64,000 nucleotides of DNA. Origin: Burkholderia ubonensis subsp. mesacidophila (GTDB taxonomy: Bacteria; Pseudomonadota; Gammaproteobacteria; Burkholderiales; Burkholderiaceae). A program made the translations under genes and the position numbers. The stretch lies in NCBI RefSeq assembly GCF_002097715.1, contig NZ_CP020737.1, forward strand, positions 3,673,664 to 3,737,663, given 5' to 3'. This document shows, piece by piece, positions 40,438-49,282 of the stretch; positions within the stretch are counted from its first letter, which is position 1, and the number at the start of each line of letters is the position of its first letter. The notes under the pieces were generated by a model. It worked only from the letters and a program-made list of their open reading frames with translations, had not been told where the DNA came from and ran no database searches.

Positions 40438-40665
40438 ATGGAAATCATGAAACTCGAACTAACAGCCAGTCAGGTCAAAATCCTCCTCGAGGCGCTTGCC
40501 GAAACAGACAAGCAATGGACCGATATCTGTAACACATCCGACGATGAGGACGTCGTGGCCGATTACGGCAACGACCTCGTTCTGCTACGCATCGTCAGAG
40601 ACGAAATCACCCCAAAGGCGGTCGCCGCATTCGGCCCCGACATCGTCAATTTCGACCGGGGCTGA
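40438..40665 (+). CDS. Putative immunity/antitoxin for the Tse2-like protein
   Basis: A 75-residue acidic, mostly helical protein (LTASQVKILLEALAETDKQW, then a Glu/Asp-rich turn, then YGNDLVLLRIVRDE). Its start is nine bases after the toxin-like gene with a good AGGAG. Size and acidity match Tsi2 (77 residues), and both have a helical-hairpin pattern with an Asp-rich middle and a G-x-D-L element, but overall similarity is low. Gene order and tight spacing are the main support for an immunity role. An alternative ATG at 40447 is possible. Confidence 0.65.
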   Translation: MEIMKLELTASQVKILLEALAETDKQWTDICNTSDDEDVVADYGNDLVLLRIVRDEITPKAVAAFGPDIVNFDRG

Positions 40666-40707
40666 ACCCATCCGGCGCGGCAGGAAAAACGGACCGCGCT
40701 AAAACAC

Positions 40708-40740
40708 AAAGGGCACCGATCCATCGGATCGGCGCCCTTT
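40708..40740. terminator. Bidirectional terminator between the toxin-like pair and gntR
   Basis: AAAGGGC and CCGATCC with their complements form a 33-base hairpin between convergent genes. The right half is also found, decayed, in the gntR remnant near 39830. The T-run is moderate on the minus side. Confidence 0.7.
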
Positions 40741-40779
40741 CGTCATCGATATGCCAGCCGCGCGTCCCGCGCCCGTTGT

Positions 40780-41505
40780 TCACGTGCCCGCCTTCCCCCG
40801 CGCCGCCTTTCCCGTCGCCGGCAATCCCTGCTCGTGCGTGCGGCGCATCCGCGCGAGGCCGTGCGCGAGATGCTCGCGCACGAGCGCGACCGCCTTCTCC
40901 TCGTCGCCGCTGCCGAGCGTCTGCACGATCTTCTCGTGCTCGGACGCCGACACCGTCAGCGCATCCTCCTCGGACTCGATCGCCGCCTGCCGCAGCAGGC
41001 CGAGTTGCCGCACGAGCCGGCGATAGGTGTCGGTCAGGTGCGTGTTGCCGACGCCGACGACCATCGCGTCGTGGAACTGCACGTTGAGCTCGGTATAGCG
41101 CGTGACGTCGTGTGCCTTCGCCGCCGCCTTCATCGACTGGATGATGCCTTTCAGCACCTTGAGCGTCTCGGGCGAGATGCGCTTCGCGAGCGCGCGCGCG
41201 ACCGACTCGTCGAGCATCGCGCGCACTTCGTAGATCTCCTCGGCTTCGCGCAACGGCACGACGCGCACCGTCACGCCGCGATTCTTCTCGTTGCGCAGCA
41301 GGCCCGCCTGCTCGAGCGCGCGGAACGCTTCGCGCACGGGGCCGCGCGACACGTTCAGCTTCGTCGCGATGTCGACTTCGTTGAGCTTCTCGCCGGGCGC
41401 GTATTCGCCGGACACGATCGCGCGCTCGAGCATGTCCTGCACGATCATCGCGAGCGACTGGCTCTGCAGGAGTTCGATGGCGTTGAGCGCGTTCGGGGAA
41501 GTCAT
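40780..41505 (-). CDS. GntR family regulator with FCD domain
   Basis: A 241-residue FadR-type GntR regulator: N-terminal winged helix (AIVSGEYAPGEKLNEVDIATKLNVSRGPVREAFRAL in outline, residues about 30-75) and a C-terminal all-helical FCD domain with metal ligands (Asp/His in HDAMVVGVGN). By position it is the probable regulator of the phosphonate genes; its own promoter has the same TGTTGACAAT decamer as the phnA promoter. A 20-residue Ala/Gly/Lys tail ends the protein. The effector could be phosphonoacetate or acetate-like but is not shown. Confidence 0.88.
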   Translation of the reverse strand: MTSPNALNAIELLQSQSLAMIVQDMLERAIVSGEYAPGEKLNEVDIATKLNVSRGPVREAFRALEQAGLLRNEKNRGVTVRVVPLREAEEIYEVRAMLDESVARALAKRISPETLKVLKGIIQSMKAAAKAHDVTRYTELNVQFHDAMVVGVGNTHLTDTYRRLVRQLGLLRQAAIESEEDALTVSASEHEKIVQTLGSGDEEKAVALVREHLAHGLARMRRTHEQGLPATGKAARGKAGT

Positions 41506-41566
41506 GGTCGGGCAGGCAGCGGGGATGCGGTGAGAAACGGGAGCGCCTTGTCGGCGAATGCTCCGT

Positions 41567-41595
41567 TATATACCCGCGGCCCGACACATTGTCAA
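41567..41595 (-). promoter_or_regulatory. gntR promoter
   Basis: On the minus strand TTGACA (41595-41590), 17 bases, TATATA (41572-41567), a near-consensus sigma70 promoter about 60 bases upstream of the GntR start. The -35 lies in TGTTGACAAT, which also forms the minus-strand -35 of the phnA promoter; a shared operator is likely. Confidence 0.7.
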
Positions 41596-41669
41596 CAGTT
41601 TTCAGTCTCCAAACGCCAACCCCGACGGGCCGCGATGCCCTCCGGCATCGCGGCCTGCACCGGTGCGCG

Positions 41670-43835
41670 TCAGCGCTTCACCGGCCCCGGGTCGCTCTGG
41701 CTTGGCCGGCCCGTCTCGACGTGCCCGGCGAAGCGGCGCACGACCTTGTCGCTCGCGCCGCCCGTCGTGGTCGCGACGATGCTCAGGTCGTACCAGCCGT
41801 GGCTCGAGCTCAGCTCCCAGTGATCCTCGACACGCTCGCCCGGCTCCAGCACATAGGTGCGCGCATGCGCATGGCTGTACGCGTTGTCGACGACCACGCG
41901 GCACGTCGCGCAGCCGCTGTTGCGCAGCTGCAGGTACACGTGGCGGTTGCGCACGTCGTAGCCGAGCTTCGCTTCCGGGTTCGCGTGATGGCCGTCCATC
42001 GCGCGCGCCGTGTTGCCCTGGAACTCGCACAGATAGCCGTTCGGGCCGTACACCGCGAGGTGATAGTCGCCCTGCGCGACCGACGTGCTCCAGCTGTCGG
42101 CGAGCTTGTCGCCCGCGGACACCGCATAGCGGCGCGGCTGGCTCGACGGATTGCGGCGGTCGTACACGTAGAACGCCGCGCCCGCGTCGCCGGTGTTCGC
42201 GAAATCCAGCCACACGTTGCCGTCGTGGCTGTTCACGTGGCTGTGCACGAAGACCTCGTAAGGCAGCGCGCGCGCCGGCCGCGTGCCGGCTTCCTGCGCG
42301 GGCATCGCCTGCTGCGCGGGCACTTGGTACGCCTGGCCCGCCGTCGTGAGGTGCTGCGGCACCGTGAAGCTCACCGTCGACGCGTCCGGCTTGCCGGAGA
42401 AGTCGAACGCCGACGTCAGGTCGCCACAGACCGAGCGGCGCCACGCGCTGATGTTCGGCTCCTTGACGCCGAAGCGCGCCTCGAGGAAACGCAGCACGGA
42501 CGTGTGATCGAAGGTCTCCGAGCACACCCAGCCGCCCTTCGTCCACGGCGAGATGATGATCAGCGGCACGCGTGGCCCGAGGCCGATCGGCTGGATGCCG
42601 CCCGGGTCCGCGCCCGGCACGAGCGGGCTCATCTCGCCCGGATACTTGTTCAGGTCGAGCAGCTCGTCGCCGAGATTGCCCAGCAGGTTCGCCGACACGA
42701 CGCCCTGCCCGTTCACGCCGCTCGTGACGGGCGGCACCGGCGGCACGATGTGGTCGAACAGCCCGTCGTTCTCGTCGTAGTTGAGGATGAACACCGTCTT
42801 CGCCCACACGTCCGGATTCGACGTCAGCGCCTCGAGCACCATGTTGATGTAGAACGCGCCGTCGGTCGGCGACGCCTGAGGATGCTCGCTGTACTTGTAC
42901 GGCGCGACGATCCACGACACCTGTGGCAGGCGATTCGCCTGCACGTCGGCCTTCAGCTCCGCGAGCGTGTGGTTCGACGCGCCCTTGTCGACGAGCGGGC
43001 CGCTCGCGCCTTCCTTCACCTGAAAACGCTTGAAGAACATCAGCGAGTTGTCGGTGTAGTTGTCGGTCGGGTCGCCCGGGATGCCGGTGCCGCCCTGGTA
43101 CACCTTCCAGCTGACGTTCGCGTTCTCGAGCCGCTCCGCATAGGTCGTCCACGTATAGCCGTTGACGTTGTTGCGCTCGCCGATGCCGGGGCCGTTCGGC
43201 TTCGTGCCGTACACGTTGCGCGAATCGATCGTGCCGGTCCACAGGTAGATGCGGTTCGGCGCGGTGTCGGCGTGCGCCGAGCAGAAGTACGCATCGCAGA
43301 TCGTGAACGCGTCGGCGAGCGCGTAGTGATAGGTCAGGTCCTGGCGCTTCAGGTAGCCCATCGTCAGCACGTCCTGCTTCTGGTTCACCCACTGGTCCCA
43401 CTGGCCGTTGTTCCACGCGAGGTGGCCGCTGCTCCAGCCGTGGTTGGTGCCCGGCTGGAATTCGGTCGTCTGCTTCGGATCGAGGTAGAACGGCAGCACG
43501 TACGGCGCGGCCGGGTCGAGCCCGCGCGCATGGTAGTTCTTCGTGTGCACGGCGGCCGGCGGCTGCAGCCAGACCGGCGCGCCGTTCGGCAGCAGGTGCG
43601 GGCGCGGGTCGTTGAAGCCGCGCACGCCGCGCAGCCCGCCGAAGTAGTGGTCGAACGAGCGGTTTTCCTGCATGAAGATCACGACGTGCTCGACGTCCTG
43701 GATCGAGCGGGTGCGCGAGGCGGCCGGCATCGCGAGCGCCTTGCGGATCGCGGGCGGAAAGCCCGCGTAGGCGGCCATCGCCCCGGCTGACTGGGCGGCA
43801 AGGCGCAGGAAATCGCGTCGGTTGGTCGAGGACAT
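41670..43835 (-). CDS. Phosphocholine-specific phospholipase C (Tat-exported)
   Basis: A 721-residue phospholipase C of the acid-phosphatase-like PLC superfamily that cleaves phosphatidylcholine or sphingomyelin. The N-terminus has a twin-arginine signal (NRRDFLRLAAQSAGA). The catalytic domain has HVVIFMQENRSFDHYFG and metal-binding elements such as HADTAPNR, NYDENDGLFDHIVPP. Two C-terminal DUF756 domains follow (about 500-590 and 595-690). Length and layout are as in Pseudomonas PlcN/PlcH. It is divergent from the LysR at 44070. Extracytoplasmic role in phosphate or lipid use, and a virulence factor in some species. Confidence 0.93.
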   Translation of the reverse strand: MSSTNRRDFLRLAAQSAGAMAAYAGFPPAIRKALAMPAASRTRSIQDVEHVVIFMQENRSFDHYFGGLRGVRGFNDPRPHLLPNGAPVWLQPPAAVHTKNYHARGLDPAAPYVLPFYLDPKQTTEFQPGTNHGWSSGHLAWNNGQWDQWVNQKQDVLTMGYLKRQDLTYHYALADAFTICDAYFCSAHADTAPNRIYLWTGTIDSRNVYGTKPNGPGIGERNNVNGYTWTTYAERLENANVSWKVYQGGTGIPGDPTDNYTDNSLMFFKRFQVKEGASGPLVDKGASNHTLAELKADVQANRLPQVSWIVAPYKYSEHPQASPTDGAFYINMVLEALTSNPDVWAKTVFILNYDENDGLFDHIVPPVPPVTSGVNGQGVVSANLLGNLGDELLDLNKYPGEMSPLVPGADPGGIQPIGLGPRVPLIIISPWTKGGWVCSETFDHTSVLRFLEARFGVKEPNISAWRRSVCGDLTSAFDFSGKPDASTVSFTVPQHLTTAGQAYQVPAQQAMPAQEAGTRPARALPYEVFVHSHVNSHDGNVWLDFANTGDAGAAFYVYDRRNPSSQPRRYAVSAGDKLADSWSTSVAQGDYHLAVYGPNGYLCEFQGNTARAMDGHHANPEAKLGYDVRNRHVYLQLRNSGCATCRVVVDNAYSHAHARTYVLEPGERVEDHWELSSSHGWYDLSIVATTTGGASDKVVRRFAGHVETGRPSQSDPGPVKR

Positions 43836-44069
43836 GAAAAGGATCCTGTGGGTCGGTAGGGATGGAGCCGGCGCGAGCGGGGCCGACGGTTCGGTGCGTG
43901 ACGATGCCGTTATTAGTCCGTAAGCGCGTGTCCCGGCCGTGACCGGTTCCCGCAGGTTTCTTGCGGTCATCCCCAGCTTTTTTGCGAAGCGGCGCACGAC
44001 GCGGGTTTCATGGGGCCGACACATGCTTGCGTTAGCCTGACGCGCGATGAAAGGGGGAGAGGCCGATCC

Positions 44070-44960
44070 GTGTTCGATCAGCTGAAGGCATTCCACGCGA
44101 CTGTCCGCCAAGGCAGCATCACGCGTGCCGCGCGACATCTCGGCGTCAGCCAGCCGACCATCGCCGCGCAGATCCGGCAGGTCGAGCAGGTGTACGGCGT
44201 CGAGCTGTTCCATCGCAGCGGCCGGCGGCTCGAAGTCACCGAAACCGGCGTTGGGCTGCTGCCGCTCGTCGAGCAGATGATCGCGCTCGAAGCGCAGGCC
44301 GACATCATGCTGCGCAACGTCGGCGGCCTGTTCGAAGGCCATCTGCGGATCGGCGCGACGGGGCCGTACTACATCATGGATGCGGTCGGACGCTTCTCGA
44401 ATGCGCATCCGTCGATCGCGCTCACGTGCCGGATCGGCAACTCGGAAGAAATGCTGCAGGCGCTGCACGAGTTCCGCATCGATCTCGCCGTCTCGTCGCA
44501 GCGCAACGACGCGGACGGCCTCGAGCGGCAGGTGATTTCCACCGACCCGCTGGTGCTCGTCGTGCATCGCAGCCATTCGCTCGCGCGCTTCGACGCGATC
44601 GACGCCGCGCAGCTCGCCGACGTGCGGCTGCTGATCCGCGAACAGGGCTCGGTCACGCGCAGCTGTACCGAGACGATCCTCGCGGCGGCCGGCGTCGCGC
44701 CGGCATCGGTCGCGGAGATCGGCAGCCGTGAAGCGATCCGCGAGGCGATCCTGCACGGCGTCGGCGGCAGCCTGTTTCCGCGCGGCGAGGCCGAACGCCA
44801 CCCCGACCTGCGGATCATCGCGCTGCGCGGCGTCGACACGACGATCGACGAATACGTGTACTACCTGAAGGCGCGCCGCCACAGCCCCGCGATCGACGCG
44901 TTCCTCGCGTGCATCGTGCCGAAGCGCGGCGAAGCCGCCGCCGAGCCGGCCGCGCGCTGA
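44070..44960 (+). CDS. LysR regulator of the aminoethylphosphonate-catabolism type
   Basis: A 296-residue LysR regulator. GTG 44070 is preceded by AGGGGGAGAGG and gives FDQLKAFHATVRQGSITRAA. The phrases GATGPYYIMDAV, RIGNSEEMLQALHEFRIDLAVSS and REQGSVTRSCTE are those of the LysR group linked to 2-aminoethylphosphonate catabolism (TIGR03339, as I recall it). It is 2.5 kb from the phosphonate locus and divergent from the phospholipase C gene, so it may control either. Subfamily assignment is from memory. Confidence 0.8.
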   Translation: MFDQLKAFHATVRQGSITRAARHLGVSQPTIAAQIRQVEQVYGVELFHRSGRRLEVTETGVGLLPLVEQMIALEAQADIMLRNVGGLFEGHLRIGATGPYYIMDAVGRFSNAHPSIALTCRIGNSEEMLQALHEFRIDLAVSSQRNDADGLERQVISTDPLVLVVHRSHSLARFDAIDAAQLADVRLLIREQGSVTRSCTETILAAAGVAPASVAEIGSREAIREAILHGVGGSLFPRGEAERHPDLRIIALRGVDTTIDEYVYYLKARRHSPAIDAFLACIVPKRGEAAAEPAAR

Positions 44961-44979
44961 ACGCAAGCGGGCTGCGCGT

Positions 44980-46623
44980 TCACTTCGGCAGCGCCGGGAT
45001 CATCCACGTCAGCACGTGCTGCTGCAGGAACACGAGCACGCCGAGCAGCAGCGTGAGGATCACGCTGTGCCAGAAGGTGCGTGCGAACACCACGCCCTCC
45101 TGCCCCTTCAGGTCGGTCGTCGACACGCCGGTCGCGATGTTCTGCGGCGAGATCATCTTGCCCATCACGCCGCCCGACGAGTTGGTCGCGGCCATCAGCA
45201 CCGGATCGAGGCCGAGCTGCCGCGCGGCGACCACCTGCAGGTTGCCGAACAGCGCGTTGCCCGACGTGTCGCTGCCGGACAGGAACACCGCGATCCAGCC
45301 GAGCGACGCGGACACGAGCGGGAACAGCGCGCCCGTCGACGCGACGCCGGTGCCGAGCGTGTAGCTGATGCCCGAGTAGTTCAGCAGGTACGCGAGCCCG
45401 ACGATCATCATCACGGTCGCGATCGCGATGCGGGTCTGCCGCCACGTCTTCGCGACGCAGCCGAGGACATCGCCGGCGCCGGTGCGCGTCCACGCGGCCG
45501 TGACGATCGCCGCGAGCAGGATCGCGGTGCCGGTGCCGAGCGGCTGGAAGTCCCAGACCGCCGCATACGGCTTCTGGTACAGCGTGACGTACACGGCGTT
45601 GTGCAGCCCCGGCCACGGGATCTTCACGTCGCCGATCGCCGCGATGTTCGCGCGCACCCAGACGATCACGATCACCGACACGACGAGCCACGGCAGCCAG
45701 CCGCCGTAGCCGACGCGCCCGCCCGCCGCGCCGTTCGCGGGCGGGCTGCGCACGATCGCGAATTGCGGATCCGCCAGCGGCTTCCACACTTTCAGGAAGC
45801 CGATCGTCACGATCAGCGACGTCAGCGACGACAGCACGTCGGTGAGCTGATAGCCGAGGAAGTTGGAGGTGATGAACTGCGCGAGCGCGAAGCTGCCGCC
45901 CGACACGAGCAAGGCCGGCCACAGCCGCGCGATCGAGCGCGCGCCGCCGTACACGCCCACCACGTAGAACGGCAGCAGCAGCGCGAAGAACGGCAGCTGG
46001 CGGCCGACCATCGCGCCGAGCGTCGCGGCCGGCAGCGACGTGACCGCGCCGAGCACGGTGATCGGCACGCCGAGCGCGCCGAACGCGACCGGCGCGGTGT
46101 TGAACAGCAGCGTGTAGGTGAGCGCCTCGATCGCCGGGAAGCCGAGCGCGATCAACAGCGCGCTCGTGATCGCGACCGGCGTGCCGAACCCGGAAATCCC
46201 TTCGAGCAGGCAGCCGAACGAGAACGCGACGACGAGCAGCACGAGCCGGCGGTCGTCGGGCAGGTGGTCGAGCATCCACTGGCGGAACTGGTCGAAGCGG
46301 CCCGACTTCACTGCGATGTTGTACAGCAGCAAGGCGTTGAAGACGATCCACATCACGGGAATCAGCGCGAGCGCCATGCCCGCGGCGACCGCGTCGAACG
46401 CGAGGCCGACGGGCATCCCCCATGCGCCGATCGCGACCGCGAGGCCGGCGATCAGCCCCGCGAGCGACGCCTGCCACGCGGGGCGGCGCAGCACGCCGAG
46501 CGCGATCAGCGCGACCGCGATCGGGATCACCGCGACGAGGAACGACAGCAACAGCGAGTGGCCGACGGGCGTGAGCGGTTGGGCGAAGACGGCGCCTGCG
46601 GGTAGGGAGGATGAAGGGTTCAT
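44980..46623 (-). CDS. lldP: L-lactate permease
   Basis: A 547-residue lactate/proton symporter with about 13-14 membrane segments. Signature regions: FGCLLEGISGFGTPVAITSALLI in outline, NTAPVAFGALGVPI, and SGSDTSGNALFGNLQVVAA near the C-terminus; these define the LctP family. ATG 46623 has GGAGACACG just upstream. No lactate dehydrogenase gene is adjacent, which is unusual for lldP, and the LysR neighbour is convergent. Its leader contains the tandem hairpin repeats at 46634-46829. Confidence 0.93.
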   Translation of the reverse strand: MNPSSSLPAGAVFAQPLTPVGHSLLLSFLVAVIPIAVALIALGVLRRPAWQASLAGLIAGLAVAIGAWGMPVGLAFDAVAAGMALALIPVMWIVFNALLLYNIAVKSGRFDQFRQWMLDHLPDDRRLVLLVVAFSFGCLLEGISGFGTPVAITSALLIALGFPAIEALTYTLLFNTAPVAFGALGVPITVLGAVTSLPAATLGAMVGRQLPFFALLLPFYVVGVYGGARSIARLWPALLVSGGSFALAQFITSNFLGYQLTDVLSSLTSLIVTIGFLKVWKPLADPQFAIVRSPPANGAAGGRVGYGGWLPWLVVSVIVIVWVRANIAAIGDVKIPWPGLHNAVYVTLYQKPYAAVWDFQPLGTGTAILLAAIVTAAWTRTGAGDVLGCVAKTWRQTRIAIATVMMIVGLAYLLNYSGISYTLGTGVASTGALFPLVSASLGWIAVFLSGSDTSGNALFGNLQVVAARQLGLDPVLMAATNSSGGVMGKMISPQNIATGVSTTDLKGQEGVVFARTFWHSVILTLLLGVLVFLQQHVLTWMIPALPK

Positions 46624-46633
46624 CGTGTCTCCT

Positions 46634-46829
46634 GTCGACCGAAGTTAGCGCTTTAGCGCTTACTTCGGTCCCATGCTTCGCGGTCGACCGAAGTTAGCGC
46701 TTTAGCGCTTACTCCGGTCCCATGCTTCGCGGTCGACCGAAGTTAGCGCTTTAGCGCTTACTCCGGTCCCATGCTTCGCGGGCGATCGGAGTGGGCGCTT
46801 CGGCGCTTATTCGTATCCCATGCTTCGCA
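46634..46829. repeat. Four 49-base tandem repeats with internal hairpin in the lldP leader
   Basis: Units at 46634-46682, 46683-46731, 46732-46780 (nearly identical) and 46781-46829 (degenerate). Each carries a dyad: in unit 1 GACCGAAGT (46637-46645) pairs with ACTTCGGTC (46662-46670) and AGCGC with GCGCT around a TTTA loop, with one T-T mismatch. In units 2 and 3 one base change breaks one pair; in unit 4 several changes keep the stem (GGCGC-TTCG-GCGCT). The array begins 11 bases upstream of the lldP start, right before its ribosome binding site. Confidence 0.9.
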
Positions 46830-47190
46830 CCCCGATCCCATGCAAAGCTGTCTGCGATCACAACGACCCGGACGTCGCTTGCCTGCGCAACGACATCGCC
46901 GCGGCCAGTCGATCGGTCACTTAAAAAGGTTAGGCGGCACGCGCCGCTTGTACAAGGAGGGGCAAGCCCGATATGACGAATCCGCGCGTCAGGCGCCGCG
47001 CCCCGTCCGGGCGGCCGGGCAGCCGGCGCGCCTTCCCGCCCCCGCAACGCACCGCTGCAATCTTGCACTGCCAACAAAGGTGCCTATCCGCCAGCGGGAT
47101 GTTTCCTCGGGTATCCGAAGCCTAGACTGCACGCATCGATTCACGCCGCGCCGATTCCGTGCGCGGCGCTCGACCAACCCGGAGTGCAAG
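46830..47190. other. Intergenic region before the DUF4148 gene
   Basis: About 360 bases with no convincing gene. It must carry the lldP promoter (minus) and the DUF4148 gene promoter (plus). TTAAAAAGGTTAGG near 46921 is an A/T-rich patch without clear -35/-10 pairing. Confidence 0.35.
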
Positions 47191-47511
47191 ATGAAGAAGA
47201 CGATGATTCGCGCGGCTTGTATCGGCATCCTGATGATGGGTGCCGCGGCCGCGGCCCAGGCGCAAGCCGCCTCCCAACCGCTGACGCGAGCCCAGGTTCG
47301 ACAGGAACTGGCCGAGTACGAAGCGGCGGGTTACCGGCCCGCCATCGTCAGCAGCCCAGACTATCCGCAGAACGTGCAGGCGATCACGCAGCGCGTCGCG
47401 CAAGCGCGCGCAGACGCCGCCGGCTACGGCGGCACCGGCCATGCGACGGTCGAATCCGGCAAGCGCGACGTAGCGCCTGCGATCGATCCGTCGACCTATT
47501 CGCATCACTGA
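47191..47511 (+). CDS. DUF4148 secreted protein
   Basis: A 106-residue protein with a signal peptide (cleavage after AAQAQA). The mature part has the DUF4148 signature LTRAQVRQELAEYEAAGYRP followed by SSPDYPQNVQAITQRVAQAR, a family expanded in Burkholderiales and of unknown function. ATG 47191 follows GGAGTG. No neighbour suggests a job. Confidence 0.88.
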   Translation: MKKTMIRAACIGILMMGAAAAAQAQAASQPLTRAQVRQELAEYEAAGYRPAIVSSPDYPQNVQAITQRVAQARADAAGYGGTGHATVESGKRDVAPAIDPSTYSHH

Positions 47512-47668
47512 AGCGGGCGCGCGATGAACCGCGTGGACGCGTCACCCAACGGCGCCACCGGCCCGCGCCGGCTGCCCTGCACGCGCCGCCGCGCGTGCGC
47601 CGGATTCCGCCGGCGGCAGCGCGCGCAGGCGATCCGCACGCCGATGCGCGCGGCCGCGTGCGTGGTCG

Positions 47669-49282
47669 TCAGACGCTGAAGCGGTTCAGCGTGTACGCGC
47701 GATAGGCGGCGACGAAAGCGTCGAACGAACCGGCTTCCTTCGCTTCCAGTTCGGCCTGGTCGGCGAGCGAGCGCTCGGCGAGCGCAGCCGCGGCACGCGC
47801 GGCGGCCTCCGGAAGCGGCCGTGCGCGAAAATGCGCGGCATGCGCGTCGCTTTGCGCGCGCGCGAACGCGAGGAACGATTGCCCGTTGTCGCGCAACGTG
47901 CGCAGCACGCGCGCGGACGGCGTGCGCTCCGGATCGGCGAGCTTCTCGCGCTGCGCGGCGATCGCGCGCGCGTGCTCGTCGCCGCCGCGAATCTCGTCGA
48001 GACGGCGGCCGACGGCTTCGACTTTCGCCATCAGCTCGTCCGCCCACGCTTGCAGCGCAATCGGGCTGCCGTCGCGCGACAGCGCGAGGCCCGGCTTGCG
48101 GCCCTCCATCGTCACGGCGCCGAAGTTCGCGTTCGCTTCCCGGTACGCATCGCAATCGAGCGGCGGGCTCGCGTCGAGCGCGCACGCCAGCAAGTACGCG
48201 TCGATGAAGCGCGCGGTGCCGAGCGCGATGCCGGTCGGCTCGAACGGATCGATGTCGAGACAGCGCACCTCGATGTACTGCACGCCGCGCGACGCGAGCG
48301 CATGCAGCGGACGCTCGCCCGAATACGTGACGCGCTTCGGCCGGATCGTCGAATAGAACTCGTTCTCGATCTGCAGCACGTTCGTGTTGATCTGGATCCA
48401 CTCGCCGTCGCGATGCGTGCCGATCGCCTCGTACGGCGGATACGGCTCGCTCACGGCCTTCGACAGCGCGTCCAGATAGCCCGACAGCGTGTTGTAGTCC
48501 GCCTGCAGCGCCGCCTGCGCGGTCGTGTTCGAGTAGCCGAGATCGCTCATCCGCAGGCTCGTCGCGTACGGACGGTACAGCGTGTCGGCGTCGAACGTGT
48601 CGAGCGTGTGCGGGCGATCACGCAGGAACCGCCGGTCGAGCGCCGGCGACGCGCCGAACAGGTACATCAGCAGCCAGCTCGTGCGGCGGAAGTTGCGGAT
48701 CAGCGCGAGATAGCGCTCGGACTGGTAGTCGACGAGCGACGCGGTCGAGCCTTCTTCCGCGTGCAGGCGCCGCCACACTTCCTCGTGCAGCGAATAGTTG
48801 TAGTGGATGCCCGCGATGCATTGCATCGTGCGACCGTACCGATACGCGAGACCGAGCCGATAAACCATCTTCAGGCGTCCGATGTTCGACGTGCCGTAGT
48901 CGGCGATCGGAATCTGGTCGTCGGCGGGCAGCAGGCCCGGCATCGACTCGTTCCACAGCATTTCGTCGCCGAGCGACGCGTACACGTAGCGATGCAGCTC
49001 GTCGAGGCGTTCGAGCGTGAGCGCTGCGTCGGGTTCCGCTGGCGTGATCAGTTCGAGCAGCGCTTCGGAGTAGTCGGTCGTCAGCGACGGATGCGTGAGC
49101 GCCGAACCGAGCGCGCGCGGATGCGGCGTGAACGCGATCATCCCGTCGCGCGTCACGCGCAGGCTTTCCTTTTCGATGCCGCGCAGGCCGTCGGGCAGAT
49201 GCTGCCGCGTCGGGCCGGAACTCAGCACGTCGAGGCGATCCAGCAGCAATTCGGTCTGGCGGATGGTCATGGTGTTCGACAT
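47669..49282 (-). CDS. gshA: Glutamate-cysteine ligase
   Basis: GshA makes gamma-glutamylcysteine, the first step of glutathione synthesis. The 537-residue protein is of the E. coli type: LRGIEKESLRV, TTDYSEALLELIT (substrate binding), LWNESMPG, IAGIHYNYSL, and YIEVRCLDIDPFEP. ATG 49282 (MSNTMTIRQTELLL) is preferred over an ATG 12 bases downstream, both possible; the long upstream extension is not conserved. gshB is not nearby. Its type differs from the plant-like GshA of alpha-proteobacteria. Confidence 0.95.
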   Translation of the reverse strand: MSNTMTIRQTELLLDRLDVLSSGPTRQHLPDGLRGIEKESLRVTRDGMIAFTPHPRALGSALTHPSLTTDYSEALLELITPAEPDAALTLERLDELHRYVYASLGDEMLWNESMPGLLPADDQIPIADYGTSNIGRLKMVYRLGLAYRYGRTMQCIAGIHYNYSLHEEVWRRLHAEEGSTASLVDYQSERYLALIRNFRRTSWLLMYLFGASPALDRRFLRDRPHTLDTFDADTLYRPYATSLRMSDLGYSNTTAQAALQADYNTLSGYLDALSKAVSEPYPPYEAIGTHRDGEWIQINTNVLQIENEFYSTIRPKRVTYSGERPLHALASRGVQYIEVRCLDIDPFEPTGIALGTARFIDAYLLACALDASPPLDCDAYREANANFGAVTMEGRKPGLALSRDGSPIALQAWADELMAKVEAVGRRLDEIRGGDEHARAIAAQREKLADPERTPSARVLRTLRDNGQSFLAFARAQSDAHAAHFRARPLPEAAARAAAALAERSLADQAELEAKEAGSFDAFVAAYRAYTLNRFSV

